DNA of 64,000 bases from Amborella trichopoda (lineage: Eukaryota > Streptophyta > Magnoliopsida > Amborellales > Amborellaceae): contig NW_006498192.1 of assembly GCF_000471905.2 (NCBI RefSeq), positions 2,323,069 through 2,387,068 of the forward strand. The letters are read 5' to 3'. The notes under the pieces are model-generated. The model had not been told where the DNA came from, searched no databases, and saw nothing but the letters and a program-made list of their open reading frames with translations. The translations under genes and the position numbers were made by a program. Below, piece by piece: positions 11,037-24,200 of this stretch (its first letter is position 1; each line of letters starts with the position of its first letter).

Positions 11037-12856
11037 TATATAGAGCACGTATCAATCATTTTATGTTAGGTATGGTTAGATTAGCATTTTTGGTACAATT
11101 ATTGGCCAGTGTTCCCAAATAAATCAAATGTCCATAGTTAAGATGGATTGCAGAAATTGTGCCTCTACCAAAAAAATAGAATGAACATGTAAAAGAAATA
11201 TCAAAAATACCTTTTAGCATTTTCAGTTTGATTTAGATTATGAACCTCTAAAAGTTTGGATTTAAGAGCCAATTACGTGGGGATTTTGGAAGGGGATTGG
11301 CACTTATAAAGGCTGTATACATATTAATTTATTCTTGTAGAAATAATAGGTTTGTAATAGATCTACATTGGATTTTTTAAAGATAGAAAATTACATAATC
11401 CTGTTGCATGAAAGTTACAATTCATTTTCTCATCCCTCACTTGGTACTTTTTCATTACAACGATGATGAGAATACCTATAAAAACTAGTTTTAAAAATAG
11501 AAAACGCTTCTCAATATTAGTACTGTTTCTTTCTCCGATTTGTTGATCGATATTTGATTCTTGATTCATCAAGACAAGGTTTAAAAAAATTAGACTGGGA
11601 GGTTGAATCCAGCGATTTGAGCCGCACTAACCAAGTGGCCAAGTTGGTGAGTCGGCTCAAAACAAACATAGCCAATAAATCAAGAAAAATACGATAAAAT
11701 TTAAAAATGGAGATAAATCATAGAAAGAATCCAAACGAAGATTCACAAAAACAAATTAACAACTTTTTCGTTAAAACAAAAAAATGCCTTCTTTTGGATT
11801 TGAAAGCAAATCCATTGTTTTCCTGATAGATTTGAAAGTAAATCTACCCAAATTTGGTGGATTTCAAATCCGCCAGTACATACAGAAATTCATAACCTAC
11901 CAGAATATCATTAAGTCAAAAGATATTCTACTCCGGATCATTTACTCCCTAAATTTTTGGAATACAATCTCTTTAACACATATTGATCTAAATAAAAAGA
12001 AATTCCTAATTGTACCTTATAAGCACTTGAGAAAATAATATCTTGAGATTGGATAGAAACTATTCAATTTTTAAAATTTTAAAGGATGAGATCTAAGTGT
12101 TAGAAAACTCAGCTTTAATTTTTTGAGAATAATCTATTTATTATTAGGTGGTAGCCAAAATTGCAAATGGAAAAAAGTCCTCCCAAGTAGGTCATTTGAC
12201 CACTGGAGCATAAGCAAACTAGGAGTTTACGTGCTATGTTATTAAAGAGTATGAAACCCATTATAAAATCATTAAGGGGTTAGATTATTCCTATCAACAT
12301 TTGAGAGTTCACTCTTATTTTCTAGGGAAACTATTTCTATCCCCTATTTTTAACTTCCATATCTCATGAGACCCAAGAATTAAAAATATTATTTGTAGAG
12401 CAATGATTTAATGTAACCGTTGTATAGTAATATGATGCAACAACTTTAAAAAACCATCTTATGGCCATTTGTTTGATCCAAAATTTGAAATATACACTCT
12501 TTTCATTATAATGAATAATCACAAAAAAAGAAAAATTGAAAATACAACCTAGAAAGTATTTTTTTAGCCCAATTAACATAGGCCATTCATTTTGGTGAGA
12601 TGCTTAGATCTAAACTTTAGAAGGATTTTTTCATTTCTAATTTTTTTGAATGACTTTATTATCATTAGATGAACAATGTTAAAAAATAAAAAAATGATTT
12701 TGACTTTATAAAGGCTAAGATCTTGAAATTCACAAAATGAATGATCAAGATTCGTTTTGGAGAGGGCTATTTTGACCATACCTAGGGTTCAAATCGAACT
12801 TTCTTTTTGGGGGACTTGATTATTAAGATGAAGAGAGTGTGTGTGTAAAATTTTAG
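11037..12856. other. No gene recognised
   Basis: AT-rich DNA with frames of 60-85 codons on both strands and no motif. 11580-11660 contains TTGAATCCAGCGATTTGAGCC and GGCCAAGTTGGTGAGTCGGC, which resemble the family 4 repeats at 22680 and 39240. Ends in the assembly gap. Confidence 0.4.
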
Positions 12857-12876
12857 NNNNNNNNNNNNNNNNNNNN
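12857..12876. other. Assembly gap (20 N)
   Basis: Twenty unresolved bases, 200 bases before a GA-rich repetitive block. Confidence 1.
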
Positions 12877-13080
12877 GCCGTTGTATTGGATCTTGTTATT
12901 ATTTATAAGCAAAATGACTCCATATTTTCTATCTTACAACCCCTTAGACCGTTTTGAACGTAAATTTTTTATCCAAACAAACATTAAAATGACACCCTAT
13001 TCAAACTCCATCTCTCTTTCTTCACTTCTCGGTGAGTTTACCAGCCAAAGGGTTTAGCTTGATCTCGAACACGAGCATAC

Positions 13081-13340
13081 CTTCTTATGTGTGTGAGAGA
13101 GATGGAGTTTAGTAGAGAGAGAGAGATGGAGTTTGGGTTTTAGATAGAGATAGAGTTTTAGAGAGAGAGAGATGGAGTTTGAGTTTTAGGGAGAGATATG
13201 GAGTTTTGAGAGAAAGAGAGACGATGATGTGAGAGAGAGATGGAGTTTGGGTTTTAAAGAGAGATGGAGTTTTGAGAGATAGCGACAATGATGAGAGAGA
13301 GTGATGGAGTTTTAGAGAGAGAGAGAGAGACAGAGTCATT
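13081..13340. repeat. GA-rich minisatellite (GAGAGAGATGGAGTTT type)
   Basis: At least eight degenerate units of GAGAGAGATGGAGTTTTGGGTTTTA-like sequence with variable GA length. The minus-strand 83-codon frame (Ser/Leu repeats) is a by-product of the CT tract. Confidence 0.9.
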
Positions 13341-14280
13341 TCATAAGTTGTTGAGGTCAATTATATATGATCAAAAGGGTTTAAGGGGTTGGAAGATAGA
13401 AAAGTGCGAATCTATTTGTTTACAATATTTTCAATTCTTGGATTTGATGAGATATAGAAGTTAAAAATAGGAGATAATATGATATTTTCCTTATTTTTTA
13501 TTTTTTATTTCAATTAGATATAGCCTCAAAAACTAAAAATACACAAATTGCCCTTATTTGGTATTTGGAATGTAGAATAGTCACGGGCACTTTTGTAATT
13601 TGACCCCAAGAGGTTTCAGTTGAAAGATAAAAATACCCCTAGTTGTTCCACATTATAGATAATTATTCAGTATTTGTAATGCAGAATAATTAAGAATGTT
13701 TGTCATTTGGCACTTGAATACTTTGTATGCATAATATTACAAAATTGCCCCTAGTTCTGAATTACTACTATTGAAAAGTGTTACTTATTTGTAATGCGGA
13801 ACAATTAGGTTCATTTTTGTCATTTAGGTGAGATTTTTTGGGGGTCAAATTATTGAAATTCCCCTCCTTGTACTTCAATCCAAATACTAGATAATGGCAA
13901 TTTGGCTCTTTTAAAAAAAAAAAGAATTTGAGGTGTCTAGGTGAAATGAATAGTAAAAGTATGTCATCAAATGTTAATGGGATAATTTGACTTTTTAATA
14001 AATTTTTAAGGGATTTATTTTTCTTATCATTTTAGATCATGCAATATGTGCTTTAAATTCAATATGACACTCTCTACCACCTAAAGCGTTATAAAATCTA
14101 GCCAAAAAAGAAACGAAATCTATACTTTTTTTTTTTTTTTATGAAAGCCCATAGTTTTTATAAAATTAAAACCGACACTTCCGACTTTATATATTTCAAA
14201 CAAGGCCATGAATGAAAGATATTTTATTGCATATTTGTCAGAAGGCTCCAATGGGGAAAATTTTGACCCAAATTTCACGA
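13341..14280. other. No gene recognised
   Basis: AT-rich. Carries several AAAATACCCC / CCCCTAGTT phrases (13560-13780) with a loosely repeated TATTTGTAATGCAGAATAATTA motif, perhaps an eroded palindromic element. Confidence 0.3.
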
Positions 14281-14524
14281 ATTTTAGTTAAGAAAATCGG
14301 AAGAAATGAAAGAAATGGTGGATTCGAAGGTTGAGCTAAAAAAATGACTATTTTTTTTTTTAATATCTAATTCGTGCAAAAAATATGCTTTAATCCAAAA
14401 TTTGTTTTGGGCTCTATAGATAAGTGAGATGAGTGATTTTGGAACAAATTTGAGAGTATTTGGTGAAGAAACGAGAGAAATGCACTGTTGATAACCGAAC
14501 CAGTGGTGGGCTCCATTCGAACTC

Positions 14525-15300
14525 GGTTCTAAGATGGATTTTTCGAGATTCAATGGTGATGATCCAACAAGTTGGATATATCGAGCATATCAATTATTTG
14601 CTTGTAATTAAACTAAGGAGTTCCAAAAGGTCTCTCTAACATCCTGTCATCTAGAGAGAAGCTAGCCTGTGGTAGTTCTCTGGGTAATCCAGGTGAAACT
14701 GGTGTAGGGGGAGTGATTAGAGATTGAAACGGGGAGGTGATGTTGTTCTTTGCTGGGCCGCTACGGCGGAACTTGAGACTTTTAAGTCCCAAGGTTTGGG
14801 ATGTTTTTGTGTGATCATATGAATGTAATGTGATTAAGTGGGGCATAAGAAGCAATGAGTACTTTGGGAAGTAAGAAATACTTGAAGTGAGATTCTTGAT
14901 TTGACAGCCCATATGGTATGGTCATCTCCTTTTTCTCATTTTTATAGAGTATGTAGAGGCTGATGCTTTGACAGATTCATTAGCAAATAGGGGAGTGACC
15001 TTACCCTCCGTTTTAGTAGAGTATGTAGAGGCTGATGCTTTGACAGATTCATTAGCAATTAGGGGAGTGACCTTACCCTCCGTTTTAGTGTCGAATGATG
15101 TAAGCTTACTGTAATTTTTTCTTATTTTTCTTTATCAATAAAGATTACAACATTTGTCAAAACAAAGAGTGGAATGAATCTGGTCTGAGTTTGTAGAAGC
15201 CGTATGCACGAGATTCGGTCCAAACAAGTATGAAGATTTTGCAGGAGCATTAACCAAACTTACACCGAGAGAATATCAGACCTAAGTTGAGCAGTGTGGG
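14525..15300 (+). mobile_element. Gypsy-type gag fossil split by a LINE fragment
   Basis: Plus-strand translation near 14530-14605 gives FNGDDPTSWIYRAYQLF and near 15185-15265 gives EAVCTRFGPNKYEDFAGALT, both characteristic of plant Ty3/gypsy gag. The pieces are separated by LINE-derived sequence (14640-15165). The element is broken and lacks pol and recognisable LTRs here. A fossil. Confidence 0.7.
14640..15165 (+). mobile_element. LINE 3' fragment (RNase H domain) inside the gag fossil
   Basis: Plus-strand translations give SLGNPGETGVGGVIRD, the start of the RNase H domain carried by many plant L1-type LINEs, and later EADALTDSLANRGV, its C-terminal block (usually EANxxADxLAxxG). A 72-base segment with that block is tandemly duplicated (14947-15018, 15019-15090). 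The fragment ends with an AT-rich tail containing AATAAA near 15140. The reading frame is disrupted and the piece is non-functional. Confidence 0.65.
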
Positions 15301-15310
15301 GGTTTCTGAG

Positions 15311-17500
15311 CCATAGTTAGCACGTCAGGGAATAATAAAATATCGGTAATAAATCAATTTTATTTTTAAAGGAGGAAAAAAAAATATTGTAAGTTATAGA
15401 TACGTGAATAATTCGGATTTAGTTAAAAAAAGTGAAGTGAAAATATCGAATATGTAAAGATGACACAATATAAAATTATGATTTGCATCTATTTTATAGA
15501 TATATTACAGGCCTTAAACAAAAAATTTATAGCCTTACTAGTATCATTAAAGTAGTACTTGACATTTTTTTTTTGAAACTTTCAATAATTCTAAAAACAA
15601 TGGTAACTCTGTTGTCACAATACATAACATATATCCTAGATTTATTAGGAGAATAAAATAAAACAACAAATATTAAACACAAGAAATAATTAGCAAATAA
15701 CACTAATTGTGAGCTAAGGTATAGGATTACCTTTCAAAGAAAAAAAAAATACCCCCAATATACGATTGCAGTTAATTAAAAGAAAACTCAAAGATCCAAA
15801 TATGTAAAATAGTAGTCCATCCAAAATGCTATGTTGTATACACCAATGATATAAAATATAAAATTAATAAAAAAATTTCTTACATAAAAAATATAACAAA
15901 ATGCTTAAACAAATTCAAATATCACACTAAATTCCTAACTACCTAAATATTTAGTATTATTGAATATATTTCTTGCTCTTCGTAAGGATACTATGGGTTG
16001 AAAAAAGAAAAAAAATGTTTTTCATTGGGTTACTCTTCCTCTAATTCTACCTATTATTTTGAAGTATACAATTTTTTTGATTACTTTTATTAGGGAAGAT
16101 ATTGCTTGTATTTTTTGTACACTTTTTTTAAGATAACTCATTGTCGAATTTTTTTGATAAAATTTATTTTTGAATAAATATTTTTAATTTTCTCCCACTA
16201 TTAATGCACTTATCTTAAAACCAAAATTCAATAATAAGATGTTAATGAAGAAATACTTATAGGGAATAAGTTTTTTATTTTTATTTTTAAAAAGATAAAA
16301 TACAGATTTATATCGGTTCCATTAAAAAAAGGTGATTTTTTGAAGATCTTTTAAAAAAATCGATGTTCCAAATGGACTTCAAAAAATCTCGATTTTTTGA
16401 AGAAGTTAAGTTTTAAATGGAGACTTGCTAACCATGTTCAGAGCCTGTGTCTCGTAGTTACTTTGTAAGAAGGTTGAAGTCGAGATTATTAAACCAGGGA
16501 AGAATCAATCTTTGTGTTTTACTCACCATTTTTTAAACTGATGTCCTTCCTTTCTGTCTCTATGATTTTTCCGTCCTATTTTTATACCTTTTTTTTTTTT
16601 TAGGGTTCGTTCTATTTCTGTAGTTTCTTCTCTCTTCGCCTATTTTCTTATTCTTGCTCCCCCTCACTCTTCCTTTCTTCTTATTGTACATCTTGGAAGG
16701 GAAATTGTCATCACAGCTTTTCATAGTGCAACATCCCATTCCATCCTGGGTTCAAACCTACCTAATACAAATTTGAAATTGCCCTACCTATTCTCACTAT
16801 TATGGAAGCTCTGTGAAAGGTCCAAAAAACAGTTAATTTTTTTTTAATTTATTATTTTAAATTTATTCTGGTTGGAATGCATTGCTCCACCACTGAAGTT
16901 TGTCAAATGATTGACATGCTTTGAATGGATCGGTTACACACCCTTGCCGCGCCGCATTGCCATCAGACCAGGTAGAGAGAGATGTTAAAGCAAGAAAACT
17001 TAGTGCACATATTAAATACTATCCCATTAGTAATCACCACCTTCCTGATGGAAGGCGAGCGTAGTTTTCATTGAACAGAAATCAGATTTTGTGTAAGCAA
17101 ATCTCCAAACGACTGGCATGACTTGCATTTACTCATCCATCACTCCAAAGTCTCTGCAACAGCATATTCCCTTGAAATTTCATCAAATACTTCCTCAACC
17201 ATTTTATACATAAATCATGGCAAGTTTTCACCAGTTTTCTCTGTCAAATCAGAAGTTCATGAATTCCATTGAATGCAAATAGGGGTTTTGTTTTCGTGAA
17301 AAGAAATGTTCCAGGCTTCAGTCCACACAGGAGACTTCACAAGCCTGCTTATTGTCCCACAAAACGCACATGAATGCTCCTACTCACCATAGAAAGTCTC
17401 CGCTTGCTAAAGAATATGCAACAGAAAAAATATGGCTACCTATATGGAGGACGCATCTCCTCAGATCACTAACATGAGTTATTTCTATGTTACTACTACA
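15311..17500. other. Intergenic DNA, no gene recognised
   Basis: Very AT-rich (15311-16440), then mixed. No open frame of note and no clear element ends. The last few hundred bases may include the 3' UTR of the kinase gene on the minus strand. Confidence 0.4.
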
Positions 17501-17606
17501 TGAAAATATATAACACAGAGTACAATGAACTGGAGTAGAATTCCTTCCTCGACATGAGCTATCCCACCTTGTTCAGAAGATCAAAAACTAACCTAGACGG
17601 CAATAG

Positions 17607-17735
17607 TCATCCAACTTTGGAGCCCGAAAGATATGTTCGTGCCAGGGCAAAGCACTTCTCCTTCTGGTTTTTATGTTCATTATATCGCAGGAAGAAGTAC
17701 TCAAGATAATCAAAGTCGATCGGAGACATTTTTGC
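17607..17735 (-). CDS. CEK4: Kinase exon 11 and stop
   Basis: Codes AKMSPIDFDYLEYFFLRYNE through KCFALARTYLSGSKVG and a TGA at 17607-17609. Acceptor CTCCAG. Confidence 0.93.
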   Translation of the reverse strand, partial: AKMSPIDFDYLEYFFLRYNEHKNQKEKCFALARTYLSGSKVG

Positions 17736-18190
17736 CTGGAGTCATGAAAAGTGAGCAAAAATGAACCAGCTTCCACCTAAATGTATATACTATTATTATT
17801 GATATTGTTGGTTAAGAAAGGTGGCTGAACCCAGGTGCAAAGGTTGGGTTTCTTCAACTTGGGAACATGGCTCACCAGCAGGTGCTAAAAACTACAAAAT
17901 GTACATAGAAGTGGATGACATATCAAAAAGGTGAAAGTTTGCCTGAATTAGTGCCCAAAGGGCCCAATATATGTGTGATGCTAGCATAAAGCAATTTGTC
18001 TCGACATAAAGTGCTTCAAGATCTTCATCAGACACCTGCAGATCATTGAACATGTATGTGATTTCATCTCAATTTACTACCAAAAGAACTTATTTCACAT
18101 AATTAGTATTTCTAGCCCATCTGGGCTTTGACTTTCAAAAGAAAAAAATTTAAGTGTATCAACCAGAGTTGACAAATTGGTGCAGGCCAG

Positions 18191-18247
<57 letters not shown>

Positions 18248-21200
18248 CCAGCCTTAGCCTCTGTCAAACAGAAAATATGTTGCAATGTTGCAAGAAGCCC
18301 CTGATTTATATGGAGCCTTACATCCTTGCATAACAAGGGATGTTTGGACATCAACATATGTCAAAAAGTAGGCCAAAATACCATGCATTGTGGCAAGCTG
18401 CCACGACACAAGTTTTGGCTGCTATGAAACACAGATCATAGCCAGTTCTGATCTAGCAAGACTGAAGGTTGCCGGCATGTAGAGGTCTTCTCTTCAATTG
18501 ATGAGGGCATTTTTGTTCCAAGTCAAGTTTTACTGCCTTAATACATTATCTAGTAATTTACTTGAATTCCTTTTCTTCCAGTTCATCTGGAATTATGGTT
18601 CTCTAGAAAAACTCTATATTTATTATTTCAAATGCCCCCACAAATCTCCACTCAACATGACATAAACCATTGAGTCTAATTTTGGTAAAAATTTGTATTC
18701 TATGATATGAAGTGATTCTCGCAAAGATTGGCAATTTGGCACACACCAAAATTTCAATGATAATGACACACCAGATCATTGTATATAAGATGTATATGCA
18801 ACCTATGGTAGCTTATGTGAATAAGATCTTAAAAAACTCATAGCTATTGTAACTTTTAACATGTTAGATTTTATTCCTCATTTTTGTTTTTGAATTTTAA
18901 AAGTTGTCTATTTTTTAATTTTTGATATTTGGTCATACTAACATAGAATTAGAAAATTCACATTATTTCCCAATCAAGCCTTTGCATAACCTGATTAGTT
19001 GAAGTGACCAAAGCTCAAGTCAATCCATAATTGAGTATCCAGTCCATAAACTATAGTATCAAAAACCATCCTTTAAGCCCTGGCTCACCAAGTAAGTGAA
19101 CTGCAATTACATATGCAATCTATATAACTTGTTGCAGCATTGACACTAATTCAATATCCAGAATCATGCAACATGCAAAAGTTTAAATCTATGTACGTAC
19201 CCTGTTTGGATGTACTCATTATCACTAATAATTTATTGAATGTACTCATTATTCCCTGTTTGCTGTTTGGCAGTGGCCATCATAGAGTTATCTGAGATAA
19301 ACTTTGTAGGCAGTTTTCACATAATTTTATCTTTTAGAAAAGCTGTTTTTATTTAAATAAATAATTTGCTAAAATAGCATTTTTTAGTCAGAAATAGCAA
19401 AAAATAGCTGAACATAACAAAAATGTTAAATACTTAATTAAATAATTAAATAATATTATACAGAATAAAAGATACATACCAAACAACAATACAATTTTAG
19501 ATAAGATACTATATTCCAGATAACGGAAATTGTAATCCAAACAGGACAAAACAATATAGGCAAATATGAAGAGTTATATATATTTGCCAAATTCCAAGGA
19601 GGTCCCTTCCATCAAGTTAGCAAGGATATAGAGCCACGTTGTATCAACAACTGAAAGACCAATTATATTCGGCATAACTAATATAAACATTTAACAAAGA
19701 GCACTCAATGAGAAAAGGAAGAGTATACAATAAGACCATTTACCGGTGATACAAAAAGGTTAATCACTGGGGGTGTACATTGACCATATTGAAAGAAACA
19801 AAGAACACTCAATGAGAAAAGTCAGCAAATGTTTCTCTAAAATTGTACAGAGAATTGACACACCCCAGCCATCTGCTTTTACATCTGACAGCATGAGGTG
19901 CTTGTGACATACGTCTATGAAGGTAACGGTCTCACTGTATGCAATCCCAGAGAAAAAAAGAAAGTTCATTCGTACCAAAAAAAAAATGATACCCCCATAC
20001 TTTTTGCAACCATAGTAATGCTCCGCTTTATACTAATTTTATATGTAGATATCATAGATTAGCTTTTAATCTAGCCAGTTTTATGTATCACAGTATGAAA
20101 AAAATATGGAAAATGAATCCATCAACCTTACATACCTCCTCTGGTTTTTCAGGATTTAAGTAATGCCTAAAGAAATGGCATTGTGTCTCCTTATCCGGAC
20201 ACCTACAAGTAAAAATGGCATAGAAAATCAAGATTATCATTTTGAAAGTGCAAGATCCCTTCGCAAGGAAACAGCTGAATCAAACTCCAGAGCATAAAGA
20301 CAACATACAGACTGTAGTCGCAGTCAAAGCCTGCATATTCATTGAAGTGGTTTGCAATGTCATATCCTCGGTAGCTGTATGATCCATACTCAAAATCAAT
20401 GAGGTAAAGTTTCCCTGGGAGAAAATTGTAGTCAGATTATATCTCTTTTTTTGCCCGTTGTTTTTTTTTTTAGTTGAAGTACAGTTAGCATGTACAAGGA
20501 GAAAACGTAAAAAAAGGATCACGGGCATCATGAAACTAACAATCAAGGTAAAGAATTCAGCCAATAGCCAAGAAAATGGGATGCATATCTCTAACTTAGG
20601 GAAGAGAAAAGCACATATTTTGGAAGTTTGTTATAGCCTACCTATGATCAATTCTTATGCCAAGTAGAAAGTTAACTTTGTCTTACAATAAGCTACACAC
20701 ATAGAGCTACAATTTTCTAAAAATCAACCAAGCTACAGACATGCAACTTTTACCTCATCAGTGCACCATGAGAGATAAGAAATTAAGATCCATAAAAAAT
20801 AAGTTGATAAAGGCAACAGCATGACTAGGTCTCTGTGTCACTACACCTAGAAGTAAGTGGGTTTGCCTTGAACGATCTGTGTCTGACCATCTGACCATCT
20901 GACCATAACAATTTGGCTAAACAATGACTGGAATCCTCGACTCCAAGACATGTGTACACCAGAAGTAAGTACTGTTACAAAGTAAATTGACTCCATATGA
21001 TCCAAGAAGAGTAGTGGAATATTCATGACGAAACTCATACTTCATTATTCACTTTGAAATTCCAGGAACATCATCATTAGCCACTATGCTTGTCAAAGAG
21101 TTATAGCCTGCTGCTAGCAATGAAAAGCACAAAATGGATTGTTTTTGAGAGTGTATTAACATTATTTACTGCAGGGAATATACAAAAGGTTAGGTATAAA

Positions 21201-24200
21201 TAATTAGAATACAAAACATTACATGTATAATATCATTAATAATCTAATGCTTTTTCCTTTTGATAAGTATTATGAGTGGTCATTAAGACTCTAATGCTTT
21301 TGCCTTTTGAAAAGTATTATGAGACGTGTGCCATTGATTTCAGTAATCAAAATACTTCACATATTATTTCCTGAAAAACATTTTTTTTCACTACATATTT
21401 CTTAAACATAGTACCTAAAGTTTAGATAAGTACTTTTCCATCTATTAAATTTTCGCTTTTTTTAATTCCTTTTTTTCTATATTAGGCTGCACAACTAGAT
21501 TTTAATGCATTTACAGTATAGCATCCACACTTGGATGCACAAGCAACCCTTCAATGGTTCAAATTGAACATAGTACCATCAAGTGGCCCAAAAAGAGTTA
21601 ATGTTTTAAAAATAGAATGTATATGAAATTTGGGTATATATGTATTTTTGAACATTGAACAAAAAATAAAAATTGAACAAAATACCCTAAAATTGTTTCA
21701 AGGGTATTTTGTTCAAAATATCTTTTTTATTATTTTTATTTGGTTCACTATATAAAAATACATCTATAACCAAAAATTCAAGATAAATATTAATTTAAAA
21801 TAAAAATAAAAAATAAAATACAAAACTCTTTTGCGGTTGTTGGATGTGGCCATGTTAATCCAAGCCATTGAAAGGGTGCTTGTGCACCCTTCCACTGTCC
21901 ACATTATGTGGACGGGAGACTTTCCCTTCTATGAATATAGCATTTCTCGGTTGTCCACACACACTTATTTCATATGATAAAGAAATATGTTTCAATACAT
22001 TAGAAATTCAATTTCAAGTCAAAAGTAAGAGCTTGAGTTAGGCAAAACGTATAAGTATCAGCCTTAGCCTCACTTATGTACACATACAAAGAAAGACTAA
22101 CATCACTTTTCTATGTATTAATAAAAATAAATAACTGATCAATACAAAATGAATAAAAAAAAGATAAATCTTGAACATGTGATCTATCTAGAAGAGTGTC
22201 CTGCAACACCTTTTGAGCACAAATCCTGCTCCAATTATTTCCAATGGGTCCAATTCTCGAGGGAATAGTGTGGCTCTCTTACCTCCTAGAATTAGAGGAA
22301 GAATTAGAAATTCATGTAAATGTATATTCATATATCATATTAGAGGCATCCATATGTACACAAGAAGTGAAACTGCTCTCACTAATCACTATAACACAAA
22401 AGATACATAAAAATATTACACTACCAATCTTATCACTTAGAATAATAAACACCACAAGATATACATCAACTAACAATAAATACGATGAGAATGTACATAT
22501 CTAAAGCTAAAGATCACAACAAAATAAATAAATAAGACACCATTTTCATCTTGTATACCGGGAGCAGAGCAGATACTACAAAGGGAAACACCAAAATAAT
22601 GAAGGAGCAAGGGAAAGCCTAACACTCAAGATAAAGATTTGTACCAGGACAAAAATAGTAGAGAACAGTGTTATGACTAGTGTTCAAAAATCGAACCGGC
22701 CTTGGAATCCGGCCCAAGGCCAGTTCCGAGTAACCGGTGAACCGGTCGATTCAATTGGCCTAACTGGGATTTTAAAAATACGAAAAGTATATTTAAAGCA
22801 TGATTAAACAAAGCACATCCAAATGAAGTTGAAAATTAGTGAAAAAAGGGATTTTAAAAAATCGATTTGTGCCCAGTGCTATTTTTCAAATTTTTCAAAG
22901 AAGATGGGAAAATGTAAAAATAAGTATTCACGGCCAAAACACTTTCCAATCTTTTCCAAAATGATAAAGAACATTATAAAACACATTACAAACAAATCCC
23001 TTATTTTTTAGGATTTTGTATAATATTTTTTCAATTTTTTTAAAATACCTAGCCAGATCACCAAAACAGAAACCGGCCGATATTGCAAACATTGGTTATG
23101 ACTTACGAGGATCAGACCATGTAGCACAAACCAGTCTGGCCAGTTGGATTGTTTGGCCCAAAACCAATCAGGTTTTTACCCTTCAAATATGGAATTCTCG
23201 CAAAACTTGTCAAAATTAGCACAGTTCCTCTAATTGGTTTCAACTCTAATAGCATCAACATTCCCTAAAACTTGTCCAGGAATAGAAACAATCTGTGATT
23301 CTCTTTTGAAAAAACATAATTGCATTTCTTTGAAGTAATCAAACCATTCCGATTCTATTTCTTGTGGAGTAAAAACCACAATTAATGTAAAGAGGGTAGG
23401 TCTTGTATCCATCAGCAAAGGCTTTGAACCAAGATTTCTTAATGCATTGCATGCGGAAGTCACAACTTAGCTATATCTTGGTCTTTGCTATCATCACCTA
23501 CAAAATAGGCACAGTTCCTGGACATTTTGTACAAGCGCCCCTCTTCTAGAATTGATACAGTCCTCAACTGGATAATGGAATGTTGGAAATTGACTATACA
23601 CACACACACACACACACACACACATATGCATTAGAGAGTTGAAACTGCCAGAGGTTGTACAAGGGAAGGAATTGATCCCAAGAGTTAAACCTTTACATAC
23701 AAAGGAATTCATCCTAGGAGTTAAATCTTTACATACATCATTGTTTTCCCTGCATAAAAAAGAACCATTGCATCAAGTCCTGCACAAATTTAAGAGTGAA
23801 GAACTACAAGATGATTCTACTCATTATTGTTTACGAGAAGCTACGGAAGGAATAGTAAGTGTACTAAAAAAAATAAAACACATGGCAGGTGCAAGTTCTA
23901 TTTATTTCATCTTGTATCTTTTCATAAAACCCTTGAGTGAGGTTATTCCATTAGTTCTATATTGTAAACGTTCACAGGGCACATGTCTGTCAATGTCCAT
24001 GAAGTTACATTCGGAGGTTGTTGGCAACGATTCTGAATCTGAATCATTTTAGGAATCGGAATCCCAGATTTGCCAGCTAAAAGATTCATGCTTCCGAAAT
24101 CGACGCCCATACAAGAGGAATTGTGGGAAACAAGATTCCTATTTTATAGTAATTGAGATCCAACCAAAATGGAATCAAGATCCCTACATGGATAGAATCG

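Noticed and set aside
13109-13360. Ser/Leu-repeat 83-codon frame
   Set aside because: Produced entirely by the GA/CT minisatellite.
23639-24052. 137-codon plus-strand frame in kinase intron 7
   Set aside because: No recognisable domain, antisense to the gene, and its end runs into the GAATC-rich element. Not supported as a gene.
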